The notes below the pieces were generated by a model that saw only the letters and a program-made list of their open reading frames with translations, made no database searches and had not been told where the DNA came from. The position numbers were made by a program, and so were the translations under genes. This document shows positions 48,931 through 59,969 of a stretch of 64,000 bases of DNA, piece after piece. How positions within the stretch are numbered: the first letter of the stretch is position 1; each line of letters begins with the position of its first letter. The DNA is from Angiostrongylus vasorum (Eukaryota; Nematoda; Chromadorea; Rhabditida; Metastrongylidae). The DNA lies in assembly GCA_018806985.1 (NCBI GenBank), contig JADANN010000086.1:389481-453480 (forward strand), in the 5' to 3' direction.

Positions 48931-49001
48931 TGCATTGGCCGGGAATCGAACCCGGGTCGCCCGCGTGGCAGGCGAGCATTCTACCACTGAAAAACCAATG
49001 C
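48931..49001 (-). tRNA. tRNA-Gly(GCC), T5 form
   Basis: T5 form in the only clean short (157-bp) unit of the homogeneous core; shows that spacer-repeat loss still occurs. Confidence 0.6.
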
Positions 49002-49167
49002 TTGTTATGATGGATCAGCAAGCTCGTTGGATGTCGAGCTAACGAATGACCAAATAGATAAACAGTATGACGCGATATCCGGCTTGTTGCTGTGTACTCA
49101 ACAACCTCGATGGGTAGGTAACGAATGACCAAACAGTCGGACAGTATGACGCGATATCCAAAAACGC

Positions 49168-49238
49168 TGCATTGGCCGGGAATCGAACCCGGGTCGCCCG
49201 CGTGGCAGGCGAGCATTCTACCACTGAACCACCAATGC
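49168..49238 (-). tRNA. tRNA-Gly(GCC)
   Basis: C form with a T5 rather than T4 terminator (AAAAACGC flank). Confidence 0.93.
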
Positions 49239-49402
49239 TTACTGTCTGGATTCAACAACCTCGTTGGATCTCGAGCTAACGAATGACCAAATAGGTAAAC
49301 AGTATGACGCGATATCCGGCTTGTTGTGTGTACTCAACAACCTCAATGGGTAGGTAACGAATAACCAAACAGTCGGACAGTATGACGCGATATCCAAAAC
49401 GC

Positions 49403-49473
49403 TGCATTGGCCGGGAATCGAACCCGGGTCGCCCGCGTGGCAGGCGAGCATTCTACCACTGAAAAACCAATGC
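49403..49473 (-). tRNA. tRNA-Gly(GCC), T5 form
   Basis: T5 form between two C copies. Confidence 0.6.
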
Positions 49474-49637
49474 TTGTTATGATGGATCAGCAAGCTCTTT
49501 GGATCTCGAGCTAACGAATGACCAAATAGATAAACAGTATGACGCGATATCCGGCTTGTTGTGTGCACTCAACAACCTCAATGGGTAGGTAACGAATAAC
49601 CAAACAGTCGGACAGTATGACGCGATATCCAAAACGC

Positions 49638-49708
49638 TGCATTGGCCGGGAATCGAACCCGGGTCGCCCGCGTGGCAGGCGAGCATTCTACCACTGAACC
49701 ACCAATGC
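49638..49708 (-). tRNA. tRNA-Gly(GCC)
   Basis: C form; neighbours T5 at 49,403 and 49,873. Confidence 0.93.
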
Positions 49709-49872
49709 TTACTGTCTGGATTCAACAACCTCGTTGGATCTCGAGCTAACGAATGACCAAATAGATAAACAGTATGACGCGATATCCGGCTTGTTGTGTG
49801 CACTCAACAACCTCAATGGGTAGGTAACGAATAACCAAACAGTCGGACAGTATGACGCGATATCCAAAACGC

Positions 49873-49943
49873 TGCATTGGCCGGGAATCGAACCCGGGTC
49901 GCCCGCGTGGCAGGCGAGCATTCTACCACTGAAAAACCAATGC
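49873..49943 (-). tRNA. tRNA-Gly(GCC), T5 form
   Basis: T5 form; first of two. Confidence 0.6.
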
Positions 49944-50107
49944 TTGTTATGATGGATCAGCAAGCTCTTTGGATCTCGAGCTAACGAATGACCAAATAGA
50001 TAAACAGTATGACGCGATATCCGGCTTGTTGTGTGCACTCAACAACCTCAATGGGTAGGTAACGAATAACCAAACAGTCGGACAGTATGACGCGATATCC
50101 AAAACGC

Positions 50108-50178
50108 TGCATTGGCCGGGAATCGAACCCGGGTCGCCCGCGTGGCAGGCGAGCATTCTACCACTGAAAAACCAATGC
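50108..50178 (-). tRNA. tRNA-Gly(GCC), T5 form
   Basis: T5 form; second of two. Confidence 0.6.
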
Positions 50179-50343
50179 TTGTTATGATGGATCAGCAAGC
50201 TCATTTGGATCTCGAGCTAACGAATGACCAAATAGATAAACAGTATGACGCGATATCCGGCTTGTTGTGTGCACTCAACAACCTCGATGGGTAGGTAACG
50301 AATAACCAAACAGTCGGACAGTATGACGCGATATCCAAAACGC

Positions 50344-50414
50344 TGCATTGGCCGGGAATCGAACCCGGGTCGCCCGCGTGGCAGGCGAGCATTCTACCAC
50401 TGAACCACCAATGC
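50344..50414 (-). tRNA. tRNA-Gly(GCC)
   Basis: C form; neighbours T5 at 50,108 and 50,579. Confidence 0.93.
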
Positions 50415-50578
50415 TTACTGTCTGGATTCAACAACCTCGTTGGATCTCGAGCTAACGAATGACCAAATAGATAAACAGTATGACGCGATATCCGGCTTGT
50501 TGTGTGCACTCAACAACCTCAATGGGTAGGTAACGAATAACCAAACAGTCGGACAGTATGACGCGATATCCAAAACGC

Positions 50579-50649
50579 TGCATTGGCCGGGAATCGAACC
50601 CGGGTCGCCCGCGTGGCAGGCGAGCATTCTACCACTGAAAAACCAATGC
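50579..50649 (-). tRNA. tRNA-Gly(GCC), T5 form
   Basis: T5 form next to the partial revertant at 50,814. Confidence 0.6.
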
Positions 50650-50813
50650 TTGTTATGATGGATCAGCAAGCTCTTTGGATCTCGAGCTAACGAATGACCA
50701 AATAGATAAACAGTATGACGCGATATCCGGCTTGTTGTGTGCACTCAACAACCTCAATGGGTAGGTAACGAATAACCAAACAGTCGGACAGTATGACGCG
50801 ATATCCAAAACGC

Positions 50814-50884
50814 TGCATTGGCCGGGAATCGAACCCGGGTCGCCCGCGTGGCAGGCGAGCATTCTACCACTGAACAACCAATGC
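50814..50884 (-). tRNA. tRNA-Gly(GCC), box A variant TTGTTCAGTGG
   Basis: Intermediate between C and T5: G10 retained, G9 changed to T. The T tract is broken, so it may still be transcribed. Confidence 0.7.
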
Positions 50885-51049
50885 TTGTTGTGATGGATCA
50901 GCAAGCTCGTTTGGATCTCGAGCTAACGAATGACCAAATAGATAAACAGTATGACGCGATATCCGGCTTGTTGTGTGCACTCAACAACCTCAATGGGTAG
51001 GTAACGAATAACCAAACAGTCGGACAGTATGACGCGATATCCAAAACGC

Positions 51050-51120
51050 TGCATTGGCCGGGAATCGAACCCGGGTCGCCCGCGTGGCAGGCGAGCATTC
51101 TACCACTGAACCACCAATGC
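51050..51120 (-). tRNA. tRNA-Gly(GCC)
   Basis: C form; neighbours the variant at 50,814 and T5 at 51,285. Confidence 0.93.
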
Positions 51121-51284
51121 TTACTGTCTGGATTCAACAACCTCGTTGGATCTCGAGCTAACGAATGACCAAATAGATAAACAGTATGACGCGATATCCG
51201 GCTTGTTGTGTGCACTCAACAACCTCAATGGGTAGGTAACGAATAACCAAACAGTCGGACAGTATGACGCGATATCCAAAACGC

Positions 51285-51355
51285 TGCATTGGCCGGGAAT
51301 CGAACCCGGGTCGCCCGCGTGGCAGGCGAGCATTCTACCACTGAAAAACCAATGC
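51285..51355 (-). tRNA. tRNA-Gly(GCC), T5 form
   Basis: T5 form; first of two. Confidence 0.6.
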
Positions 51356-51519
51356 TTGTTATGATGGATCAGCAAGCTCATTGGATGTCGAGCTAACGAA
51401 TGACCAAATAGATAAACAGTATGACGCGATATCCGGCTTGTTGTGTGTACTCAACAACCTCGATGGGTAGGTAACGAATAACCAAACAGTCGGACAGTAT
51501 GACGCGATATTCAAAACGC

Positions 51520-51590
51520 TGCATTGGCCGGGAATCGAACCCGGGTCGCCCGCGTGGCAGGCGAGCATTCTACCACTGAAAAACCAATGC
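51520..51590 (-). tRNA. tRNA-Gly(GCC), T5 form
   Basis: T5 form; GATATTC flank. Confidence 0.6.
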
Positions 51591-51755
51591 TTGTTATGAT
51601 GGATCAGCAAGCTCATTTGGATCTCGAGCTAACGAATGACCAAATAGATAAACAGTATGACGCGATATCCGGCTTGTTGTGTGCACTCAACAACCTCAAT
51701 GGGTAGGTAACGAATAACCAAACAGTCGGACAGTATGACGCGATATCCAAAACGC

Positions 51756-51826
51756 TGCATTGGCCGGGAATCGAACCCGGGTCGCCCGCGTGGCAGGCGA
51801 GCATTCTACCACTGAACCACCAATGC
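51756..51826 (-). tRNA. tRNA-Gly(GCC)
   Basis: C form; T5 neighbours on both sides. Confidence 0.93.
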
Positions 51827-51990
51827 TTACTGTCTGGATTCAACAACCTCGTTGGATCTCGAGCTAACGAATGACCAAATAGATAAACAGTATGACGCGA
51901 TATCCGGCTTGTTGTGTGCACTCAACAACCTCAATGGGTAGGTAACGAATAACCAAACAGTCGGACAGTATGACGCGATATCCAAAACGC

Positions 51991-52061
51991 TGCATTGGCC
52001 GGGAATCGAACCCGGGTCGCCCGCGTGGCAGGCGAGCATTCTACCACTGAAAAACCAATGC
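51991..52061 (-). tRNA. tRNA-Gly(GCC), T5 form
   Basis: T5 form between two C copies. Confidence 0.6.
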
Positions 52062-52225
52062 TTGTTATGATGGATCAGCAAGCTCTTTGGATCTCGAGCT
52101 AACGAATGACCAAATAGATAAACAGTATGACGCGATATCCGGCTTGTTGTGTGCACTCAACAACCTCAATGGGTAGGTAACGAATAACCAAACAGTCGGA
52201 CAGTATGACGCGATATCCAAAACGC

Positions 52226-52296
52226 TGCATTGGCCGGGAATCGAACCCGGGTCGCCCGCGTGGCAGGCGAGCATTCTACCACTGAACCACCAATGC
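52226..52296 (-). tRNA. tRNA-Gly(GCC)
   Basis: C form; neighbours T5 at 51,991 and 52,461. Confidence 0.93.
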
Positions 52297-52460
52297 TTAC
52301 TGTCTGGATTCAACAACCTCGTTGGATCTCGAGCTAACGAATGACCAAATAGATAAACAGTATGACGCGATATCCGGCTTGTTGTGTGCACTCAACAACC
52401 TCAATGGGTAGGTAACGAATAACCAAACAGTCGGACAGTATGACGCGATATTCAAAACGC

Positions 52461-52531
52461 TGCATTGGCCGGGAATCGAACCCGGGTCGCCCGCGTGGCA
52501 GGCGAGCATTCTACCACTGAAAAACCAATGC
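52461..52531 (-). tRNA. tRNA-Gly(GCC), T5 form
   Basis: T5 form; GATATTC flank. Confidence 0.6.
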
Positions 52532-52695
52532 TTGTTATGATGGATCAGCAAGCTCTTTGGATCTCGAGCTAACGAATGACCAAATAGATAAACAGTATGA
52601 CGCGATATCCGGCTTGTTGTGTGCACTCAACAACCTCAATGGGTAGGTAACGAATAACCAAACAGTCGGACAGTATGACGCGATATCCAAAACGC

Positions 52696-52767
52696 TGCAT
52701 TGGCCGGGAATCGAACCCGGGTCGCCCGCGTGGCAGGCGAGCATTCTACCACTGAACAAACCAATGC
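52696..52767 (-). tRNA. tRNA-Gly(GCC), box A variant with insertion
   Basis: 5' part reads GGTTTGTTCAGTGG: one inserted T and a retained G; 72 nt. Confidence 0.5.
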
Positions 52768-52933
52768 TTATTGTGATGGATTCAGCAAGCTCGTTTGGAT
52801 CTCGAGCTAACGAATGACCAAATAGATAAACAGTATGACGCGATATCCGGCTTGTTGTGTGCACTCAACAACCTCAATGGGTAGGTAACGAATAACCAAA
52901 CAGTCGGACAGTATGACGCGATATCCAAAACGC

Positions 52934-53004
52934 TGCATTGGCCGGGAATCGAACCCGGGTCGCCCGCGTGGCAGGCGAGCATTCTACCACTGAAAAACCA
53001 ATGC
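52934..53004 (-). tRNA. tRNA-Gly(GCC), T5 form
   Basis: T5 form. Confidence 0.6.
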
Positions 53005-53168
53005 TTGTTATGATGGATCAGCAAGCTCTTTGGATCTCGAGCTAACGAATGACCAAATAGATAAACAGTATGACGCGATATCCGGCTTGTTGTGTGCACT
53101 CAACAACCTCAATGGGTAGGTAACGAATAACCAAACAGTCGGACAGTATGACGCGATATCCAAAACGC

Positions 53169-53239
53169 TGCATTGGCCGGGAATCGAACCCGGGTCGCCC
53201 GCGTGGCAGGCGAGCATTCTACCACTGAACCACCAATGC
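53169..53239 (-). tRNA. tRNA-Gly(GCC)
   Basis: C form; start of a strict C/T5 alternation to 54,417. Confidence 0.93.
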
Positions 53240-53403
53240 TTACTGTCTGGATTCAACAACCTCGTTGGATCTCGAGCTAACGAATGACCAAATAGATAAA
53301 CAGTATGACGCGATATCCGGCTTGTTGTGTGCACTCAACAACCTCAATGGGTAGGTAACGAATAACCAAACAGTCGGACAGTATGACGCGATATCCAAAA
53401 CGC

Positions 53404-53474
53404 TGCATTGGCCGGGAATCGAACCCGGGTCGCCCGCGTGGCAGGCGAGCATTCTACCACTGAAAAACCAATGC
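53404..53474 (-). tRNA. tRNA-Gly(GCC), T5 form
   Basis: T5 form in the alternating block. Confidence 0.6.
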
Positions 53475-53638
53475 TTGTTATGATGGATCAGCAAGCTCTT
53501 TGGATCTCGAGCTAACGAATGACCAAATAGGTAAACAGTATGACGCGATATCCGGCTTGTTGTGTGCACTCAACAACCTCAATGGGTAGGTAACGAATAA
53601 CCAAACAGTCGGACAGTATGACGCGATATCCAAAACGC

Positions 53639-53709
53639 TGCATTGGCCGGGAATCGAACCCGGGTCGCCCGCGTGGCAGGCGAGCATTCTACCACTGAAC
53701 CACCAATGC
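53639..53709 (-). tRNA. tRNA-Gly(GCC)
   Basis: C form in the alternating block. Confidence 0.93.
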
Positions 53710-53874
53710 TTACTGTCTGGATTCAACAACCTCGTTGGATCTCGAGCTAACGAATGACCAAATAGATAAACAGTATGACGCGATATCCGGCTTGTTGTGT
53801 GCACTCAACAACCTCAATGGGTAGGTAACGAATAACCAAACAGTCGGACAGTATGACGCGATATCCAAAAACGC

Positions 53875-53945
53875 TGCATTGGCCGGGAATCGAACCCGGG
53901 TCGCCCGCGTGGCAGGCGAGCATTCTACCACTGAAAAACCAATGC
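53875..53945 (-). tRNA. tRNA-Gly(GCC), T5 form
   Basis: T5 form; 3' terminator is T5. Confidence 0.6.
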
Positions 53946-54110
53946 TTGTTATGATGGATCAGCAAGCTCTTTGGATCTCGAGCTAACGAATGACCAAATA
54001 GGTAAACAGTATGACGCGATATCCGGCTTGTTGTGTGCACTCAACAACCTCAATGGGTAGGTAACGAATAACCAAACAGTCGGACAGTATGACGCGATAT
54101 CCAAAAACGC

Positions 54111-54181
54111 TGCATTGGCCGGGAATCGAACCCGGGTCGCCCGCGTGGCAGGCGAGCATTCTACCACTGAACCACCAATGC
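54111..54181 (-). tRNA. tRNA-Gly(GCC)
   Basis: C form; 3' terminator is T5. Confidence 0.93.
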
Positions 54182-54346
54182 TTACTGTCTGGATTCAACA
54201 ACCTCGTTGGATCTCGAGCTAACGAATGACCAAAGTAGATAAACAGTATGACGCGATATCCGGCTTGTTGTGTGCACTCAACAACCTCAATGGGTAGGTA
54301 ACGAATAACCAAACAGTCGGACAGTATGACGCGATATCCAAAACGC

Positions 54347-54417
54347 TGCATTGGCCGGGAATCGAACCCGGGTCGCCCGCGTGGCAGGCGAGCATTCTAC
54401 CACTGAAAAACCAATGC
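54347..54417 (-). tRNA. tRNA-Gly(GCC), T5 form
   Basis: T5 form; end of the alternating block. Confidence 0.6.
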
Positions 54418-54581
54418 TTGTTATGATGGATCAGCAAGCTCTTTGGATCTCGAGCTAACGAATGACCAAATAGATAAACAGTATGACGCGATATCCGGCT
54501 TGTTGTGTGCACTCAACAACGTCAATGGGTAGGTAACGAATAACCAAACAGTCGGACAGTATGACGCGATATCCAAAACGC

Positions 54582-54652
54582 TGCATTGGCCGGGAATCGA
54601 ACCCGGGTCGCCCGCGTGGCAGGCGAGCATTCTACCACTGAAAAACCAATGC
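54582..54652 (-). tRNA. tRNA-Gly(GCC), T5 form
   Basis: T5 form, next to the truncated unit at 54,745. Confidence 0.6.
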
Positions 54653-54744
54653 TTGTTATGATGGATCCGCAAGCTCTTTGGATCTCGAGCTAACGAATGA
54701 CCAAATAGATAAAGAGTATGACGCGATATCCGGCCTGTTGTGTG

Positions 54745-54800
54745 CCGAACCCGGGTCGCCCGCGTGGCAGGCGAGCATTCTACCACTGAAAAACCAATGC
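54745..54800 (-). pseudogene. truncated T5 unit
   Basis: The 3' 15 nt of the tRNA (acceptor 3' strand and half of the T arm) and the terminator are missing. The spacer GTTGTGTGCC joins directly to GAACCCGGG, a deletion junction. Confidence 0.8.
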
Positions 54801-54963
54801 TTGTTGTGATGGATCAGCAAGCTCATTGGATGTCGAGCTAACGAATGACCAAATAGATAAACAGTATGACGCGATATCCGCTTGTTGTGTGCACTCAACA
54901 ACCTCAATGGGTAGGTAACGAATAACCAAACAGTCGGACAGTATGACGCGATATCCAAAACGC

Positions 54964-55034
54964 TGCATTGGCCGGGAATCGAACCCGGGTCGCCCGCGTG
55001 GCAGGCGAGCATTCTACCACTGAACCACCAATGC
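54964..55034 (-). tRNA. tRNA-Gly(GCC)
   Basis: C form; left neighbour is the truncated unit. Confidence 0.93.
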
Positions 55035-55198
55035 TTACTGTCTGGATTCAACAACCTCGTTGGATCTCGAGCTAACGAATGACCAAATAGGTAAACAGTA
55101 TGACGCGATATCCGGCTTGTTGTGTGTACTCAACAACCTCGATGGGTAGGTAACGAATAACCAAACAGTCGGACAGTATGACGCGATATCCAAAACGC

Positions 55199-55269
55199 TG
55201 CATTGGCCGGGAATCGAACCCGGGTCGCCCGCGTGGCAGGCGAGCATTCTACCACTGAAAAACCAATGC
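55199..55269 (-). tRNA. tRNA-Gly(GCC), T5 form
   Basis: T5 form; first of two. Confidence 0.6.
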
Positions 55270-55433
55270 TTGTTATGATGGATCAGCAAGCTCATTGGAT
55301 GTCGAGCTAACGAATGACCAAATAGATAAACAGTATGACGCGATATCCGGATTGTTGTGTGTACTCAACAACCTCGATGGGTAGGTAACGAATAACCAAA
55401 CAGTCGGACAGTATGACGCGATATTCAAAACGC

Positions 55434-55504
55434 TGCATTGGCCGGGAATCGAACCCGGGTCGCCCGCGTGGCAGGCGAGCATTCTACCACTGAAAAACCA
55501 ATGC
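55434..55504 (-). tRNA. tRNA-Gly(GCC), T5 form
   Basis: T5 form; GATATTC flank. Confidence 0.6.
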
Positions 55505-55668
55505 TTGTTATGATGGATCAGCAAGCTCATTGGATGTCGAGCTAACGAATGACCAAATAGATAAACAGTATGACGCGATATCCGGATTGTTGTGTGTACT
55601 CAACAACCTCGATGGGTAGGTAACGAATAACCAAACAGTCGGACAGTATGACGCGATATCCAAAACGC

Positions 55669-55739
55669 TGCATTGGCCGGGAATCGAACCCGGGTCGCCC
55701 GCGTGGCAGGCGAGCATTCTACCACTGAACCACCAATGC
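55669..55739 (-). tRNA. tRNA-Gly(GCC)
   Basis: C form; last C before a run of seven T5 units. Confidence 0.93.
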
Positions 55740-55903
55740 TTACTGTCTGGATTCAACAACCTCGTTGGATCTCGAGCTAACGAATGACCAAATAGGTAAA
55801 CAGTATGACGCGATATCCGGCTTGTTGTGTGTAGTCAACAACCTCGATGGGTAGGTAAGGAATGACCAAACAGTCGAACAGTATGACGCGATATCCAAAA
55901 CGC

Positions 55904-55974
55904 TGCATTGGCCGGGAATCGAACCCGGGTCGCCCGCGTGGCAGGCGAGCATTCTACCACTGAAAAACCAATGC
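55904..55974 (-). tRNA. tRNA-Gly(GCC), T5 form
   Basis: T5 form, 1 of 7; spacer variant AAGGAATGACC / CAGTCGAACAG. Confidence 0.6.
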
Positions 55975-56138
55975 TTGTTGTGATGGATCAGCAAGCTCAT
56001 TGGATGTCGAGCTAACGAATGACCAAATAGATAAACAGTATGACGCGATATCCGGATTGTTGTGTGTACTCAACAACCTCGATGGGTAGGTAACGAATAA
56101 CCAAACAGTCGGACAGTATGACGCGATATCCAAAACGC

Positions 56139-56209
56139 TGCATTGGCCGGGAATCGAACCCGGGTCGCCCGCGTGGCAGGCGAGCATTCTACCACTGAAA
56201 AACCAATGC
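56139..56209 (-). tRNA. tRNA-Gly(GCC), T5 form
   Basis: T5 form, 2 of 7; standard spacer. Confidence 0.6.
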
Positions 56210-56373
56210 TTGTTATGATGGATCAGCAAGCTCATTGGATGTCGAGCTAACGAATGACCAAATAGATAAACAGTATGACGCGATATCCGGATTGTTGTGT
56301 GTACTCAACAACCTCGATGGGTAGGTAAGGAATGACCAAACAGTCGAACAGTATGACGCGATATCCAAAACGC

Positions 56374-56444
56374 TGCATTGGCCGGGAATCGAACCCGGGT
56401 CGCCCGCGTGGCAGGCGAGCATTCTACCACTGAAAAACCAATGC
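56374..56444 (-). tRNA. tRNA-Gly(GCC), T5 form
   Basis: T5 form, 3 of 7; AAGGAATGACC spacer variant again. Confidence 0.6.
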
Positions 56445-56608
56445 TTGTTGTGATGGATCAGCAAGCTCATTGGATGTCGAGCTAACGAATGACCAAATAG
56501 ATAAACAGTATGACGCGATATCCGGATTGTTGTGTGTACTCAACAACCTCGATGGGTAGGTAACGAATAACCAAACAGTCGGACAGTATGACGCGATATC
56601 CAAAACGC

Positions 56609-56679
56609 TGCATTGGCCGGGAATCGAACCCGGGTCGCCCGCGTGGCAGGCGAGCATTCTACCACTGAAAAACCAATGC
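56609..56679 (-). tRNA. tRNA-Gly(GCC), T5 form
   Basis: T5 form, 4 of 7; standard spacer. Confidence 0.6.
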
Positions 56680-56843
56680 TTGTTATGATGGATCAGCAAG
56701 CTCATTGGATGTCGAGCTAACGAATGACCAAATAGATAAACAGTATGACGCGATATCCGGATTGTTGTGTGTACTCAACAACCTCGATGGGTAGGTAAGG
56801 AATGACCAAACAGTCGAACAGTATGACGCGATATCCAAAACGC

Positions 56844-56914
56844 TGCATTGGCCGGGAATCGAACCCGGGTCGCCCGCGTGGCAGGCGAGCATTCTACCAC
56901 TGAAAAACCAATGC
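56844..56914 (-). tRNA. tRNA-Gly(GCC), T5 form
   Basis: T5 form, 5 of 7; AAGGAATGACC spacer variant, so this run is itself a two-unit repeat. Confidence 0.6.
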
Positions 56915-57078
56915 TTGTTGTGATGGATCAGCAAGCTCATTGGATGTCGAGCTAACGAATGACCAAATAGATAAACAGTATGACGCGATATCCGGATTGT
57001 TGTGTGTACTCAACAACCTCGATGGGTAGGTAACGAATAACCAAACAGTCGGACAGTATGACGCGATATCCAAAACGC

Positions 57079-57149
57079 TGCATTGGCCGGGAATCGAACC
57101 CGGGTCGCCCGCGTGGCAGGCGAGCATTCTACCACTGAAAAACCAATGC
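57079..57149 (-). tRNA. tRNA-Gly(GCC), T5 form
   Basis: T5 form, 6 of 7. Confidence 0.6.
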
Positions 57150-57313
57150 TTGTTGTGATGGATCAGCAAGCTCATTGGATGTCGAGCTAACGAATGACCA
57201 AATAGATAAACAGTATGACGCGATATCCGGATTGTTGTGTGTACTCAACAACCTCGATGGGTAGGTAACGAATGACCAAACAGTCGGACAGTATGACGCG
57301 ATATCCAAAACGC

Positions 57314-57384
57314 TGCATTGGCCGGGAATCGAACCCGGGTCGCCCGCGTGGCAGGCGAGCATTCTACCACTGAAAAACCAATGC
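57314..57384 (-). tRNA. tRNA-Gly(GCC), T5 form
   Basis: T5 form, 7 of 7. Confidence 0.6.
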
Positions 57385-57548
57385 TTGTTGTGATGGATCA
57401 GCAAGCTCATTGGATGTCGAGCTAACGAATGACCAAATAGGTAAACAGTATGACGCGATATCCGGCTTGTTGTGTGCACTCAACAACCTCAATGGGTAGG
57501 TAACGAATAACCAAACAGTCGGACAGTATGACGCGATATCCAAAACGC

Positions 57549-57619
57549 TGCATTGGCCGGGAATCGAACCCGGGTCGCCCGCGTGGCAGGCGAGCATTCT
57601 ACCACTGAACCACCAATGC
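57549..57619 (-). tRNA. tRNA-Gly(GCC)
   Basis: C form; neighbours T5 at 57,314 and 57,784; 5' flank CCAGGCAGTAA. Confidence 0.93.
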
Positions 57620-57783
57620 TTACTGCCTGGATTCAACAACCTCGTTGGATCTCGAGCTAACGAATGACCAAGTAGATAAACAGTATGACGCGATATCCGG
57701 CTTGTTGTGTGCACTCAACAACCTCAATGGGTAGGTAAGGAATGACCAAACAGTCGGACAGTATGACGCGATATCCAAAACGC

Positions 57784-57854
57784 TGCATTGGCCGGGAATC
57801 GAACCCGGGTCGCCCGCGTGGCAGGCGAGCATTCTACCACTGAAAAACCAATGC
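57784..57854 (-). tRNA. tRNA-Gly(GCC), T5 form
   Basis: T5 form; opens a two-unit alternation with the GGTTCTTCAG variant. Confidence 0.6.
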
Positions 57855-58018
57855 TTGTTGTGATGGATCAGCAAGCTCATTGGATGTCGAGCTAACGAAT
57901 GACCAAATAGGTAAACAGTATGACGCGATATCCGGCTTGTTGTGTGCACTCAACAACCTCAATGGGTAGGTAACGAATAACCAAACAGTCGGACAGTATG
58001 ACGCGATATCCAAAACGC

Positions 58019-58089
58019 TGCATTGGCCGGGAATCGAACCCGGGTCGCCCGCGTGGCAGGCGAGCATTCTACCACTGAAGAACCAATGC
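58019..58089 (-). tRNA. tRNA-Gly(GCC), box A variant TTCTTCAGTGG
   Basis: C-type 5' flank but box A GG replaced by TC; T tract broken. First of three identical copies. Confidence 0.6.
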
Positions 58090-58253
58090 TTACTGCCTGG
58101 ATTCAACAACCTCGTTGGATCTCGAGCTAACGAATGACCAAGTAGATAAACAGTATGACGCGATATCCGGCTTGTTGTGTGCACTCAACAACCTCAATGG
58201 GTAGGTAACGAATAACCAAACAGTCGGACAGTATGACGCGATATCCAAAACGC

Positions 58254-58324
58254 TGCATTGGCCGGGAATCGAACCCGGGTCGCCCGCGTGGCAGGCGAGC
58301 ATTCTACCACTGAAAAACCAATGC
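58254..58324 (-). tRNA. tRNA-Gly(GCC), T5 form
   Basis: T5 form alternating with the TTCTTCAG variant. Confidence 0.6.
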
Positions 58325-58488
58325 TTGTTATGATGGATCAGCAAGCTCTTTGGATCTCGAGCTAACGAATGACCAAATAGGTAAACAGTATGACGCGATA
58401 TCCGGCTTGTTGTGTGCACTCAACAACCTCAATGGGTAGGTAACGAATAACCAAACAGTCGGACAGTATGACGCGATATCCAAAACGC

Positions 58489-58559
58489 TGCATTGGCCGG
58501 GAATCGAACCCGGGTCGCCCGCGTGGCAGGCGAGCATTCTACCACTGAAGAACCAATGC
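58489..58559 (-). tRNA. tRNA-Gly(GCC), box A variant TTCTTCAGTGG
   Basis: Second copy of this variant. Confidence 0.6.
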
Positions 58560-58723
58560 TTACTGCCTGGATTCAACAACCTCGTTGGATCTCGAGCTAA
58601 CGAATGACCAAGTAGATAAACAGTATGACGCGATATCCGGCTTGTTGTGTGCACTCAACAACCTCAATGGGTAGGTAACGAATAACCAAACAGTCGGACA
58701 GTATGACGCGATATCCAAAACGC

Positions 58724-58794
58724 TGCATTGGCCGGGAATCGAACCCGGGTCGCCCGCGTGGCAGGCGAGCATTCTACCACTGAAAAACCAATGC
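58724..58794 (-). tRNA. tRNA-Gly(GCC), T5 form
   Basis: T5 form alternating with the TTCTTCAG variant. Confidence 0.6.
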
Positions 58795-58958
58795 TTGTTA
58801 TGATGGATCAGCAAGCTCTTTGGATCTCGAGCTAACGAATGACCAAATAGGTAAACAGTATGACGCGATATCCGGCTTGTTGTGTGCACTCAACAACCTC
58901 AATGGGTAGGTAACGAATAACCAAACAGTCGGACAGTATGACGCGATATCCAAAACGC

Positions 58959-59029
58959 TGCATTGGCCGGGAATCGAACCCGGGTCGCCCGCGTGGCAGG
59001 CGAGCATTCTACCACTGAAGAACCAATGC
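58959..59029 (-). tRNA. tRNA-Gly(GCC), box A variant TTCTTCAGTGG
   Basis: Third copy of this variant, with flank CCAGACAGTAA instead of CCAGGCAGTAA. Confidence 0.6.
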
Positions 59030-59193
59030 TTACTGTCTGGATTCAACAACCTCGTTGGATCTCGAGCTAACGAATGACCAAGTAGATAAACAGTATGACG
59101 CGATATCCGGCTTGTTGTGTGCACTCAACAACCTCAATGGGTAGGTAACGAATAACCAAACAGTCGGACAGTATGACGCGATATCCAAAACGC

Positions 59194-59264
59194 TGCATTG
59201 GCCGGGAATCGAACCCGGGTCGCCCGCGTGGCAGGCGAGCATTCTACCACTGAAAAACCAATGC
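59194..59264 (-). tRNA. tRNA-Gly(GCC), T5 form
   Basis: T5 form; 5' flank ATAATAAGC. Confidence 0.6.
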
Positions 59265-59428
59265 TTATTATGATGGATCAGCAAGCTCTTTGGATCTCGA
59301 GCTAACGAATGACCAAATAGGTAAACAGTATGACGCGATATCCGGCTTGTTGTGTGCACTCAACAACCTCAATGGGTAGGTAACGAATAACCAAACAGTC
59401 GGACAGTATGACGCGATATCCAAAACGC

Positions 59429-59499
59429 TGCATTGGCCGGGAATCGAACCCGGGTCGCCCGCGTGGCAGGCGAGCATTCTACCACTGAACCACCAATGC
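59429..59499 (-). tRNA. tRNA-Gly(GCC)
   Basis: C form; first of three C copies in a row. Confidence 0.93.
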
Positions 59500-59663
59500 T
59501 TACTGTCTGGATTCAACAACCTCGTTGGATCTCGAGCTAACGAATGACCAAATAGATAAACAGTATGACGCGATATCCGGCTTGTTGTGTGCACTCAACA
59601 ACCTCAATGGGTAGGTAACGAATAACCAAACAGTCGGACAGTATGACGCGATATCCAAAACGC

Positions 59664-59734
59664 TGCATTGGCCGGGAATCGAACCCGGGTCGCCCGCGTG
59701 GCAGGCGAGCATTCTACCACTGAACCACCAATGC
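59664..59734 (-). tRNA. tRNA-Gly(GCC)
   Basis: C form; C neighbours on both sides. Confidence 0.93.
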
Positions 59735-59898
59735 TTACTGTCTGGATTCAACAACCTCGTTGGATCTCGAGCTAACGAATGACCAAATAGATAAACAGTA
59801 TGACGCGATATCCGGCTTGTTGTGTGCACTCAACAACCTCAATGGGTAGGTAACGAATAACCAAACAGTCGGACAGTATGACGCGATATCCAAAACGC

Positions 59899-59969
59899 TG
59901 CATTGGCCGGGAATCGAACCCGGGTCGCCCGCGTGGCAGGCGAGCATTCTACCACTGAACCACCAATGC
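59899..59969 (-). tRNA. tRNA-Gly(GCC)
   Basis: C form; followed by six T5 copies. Confidence 0.93.
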
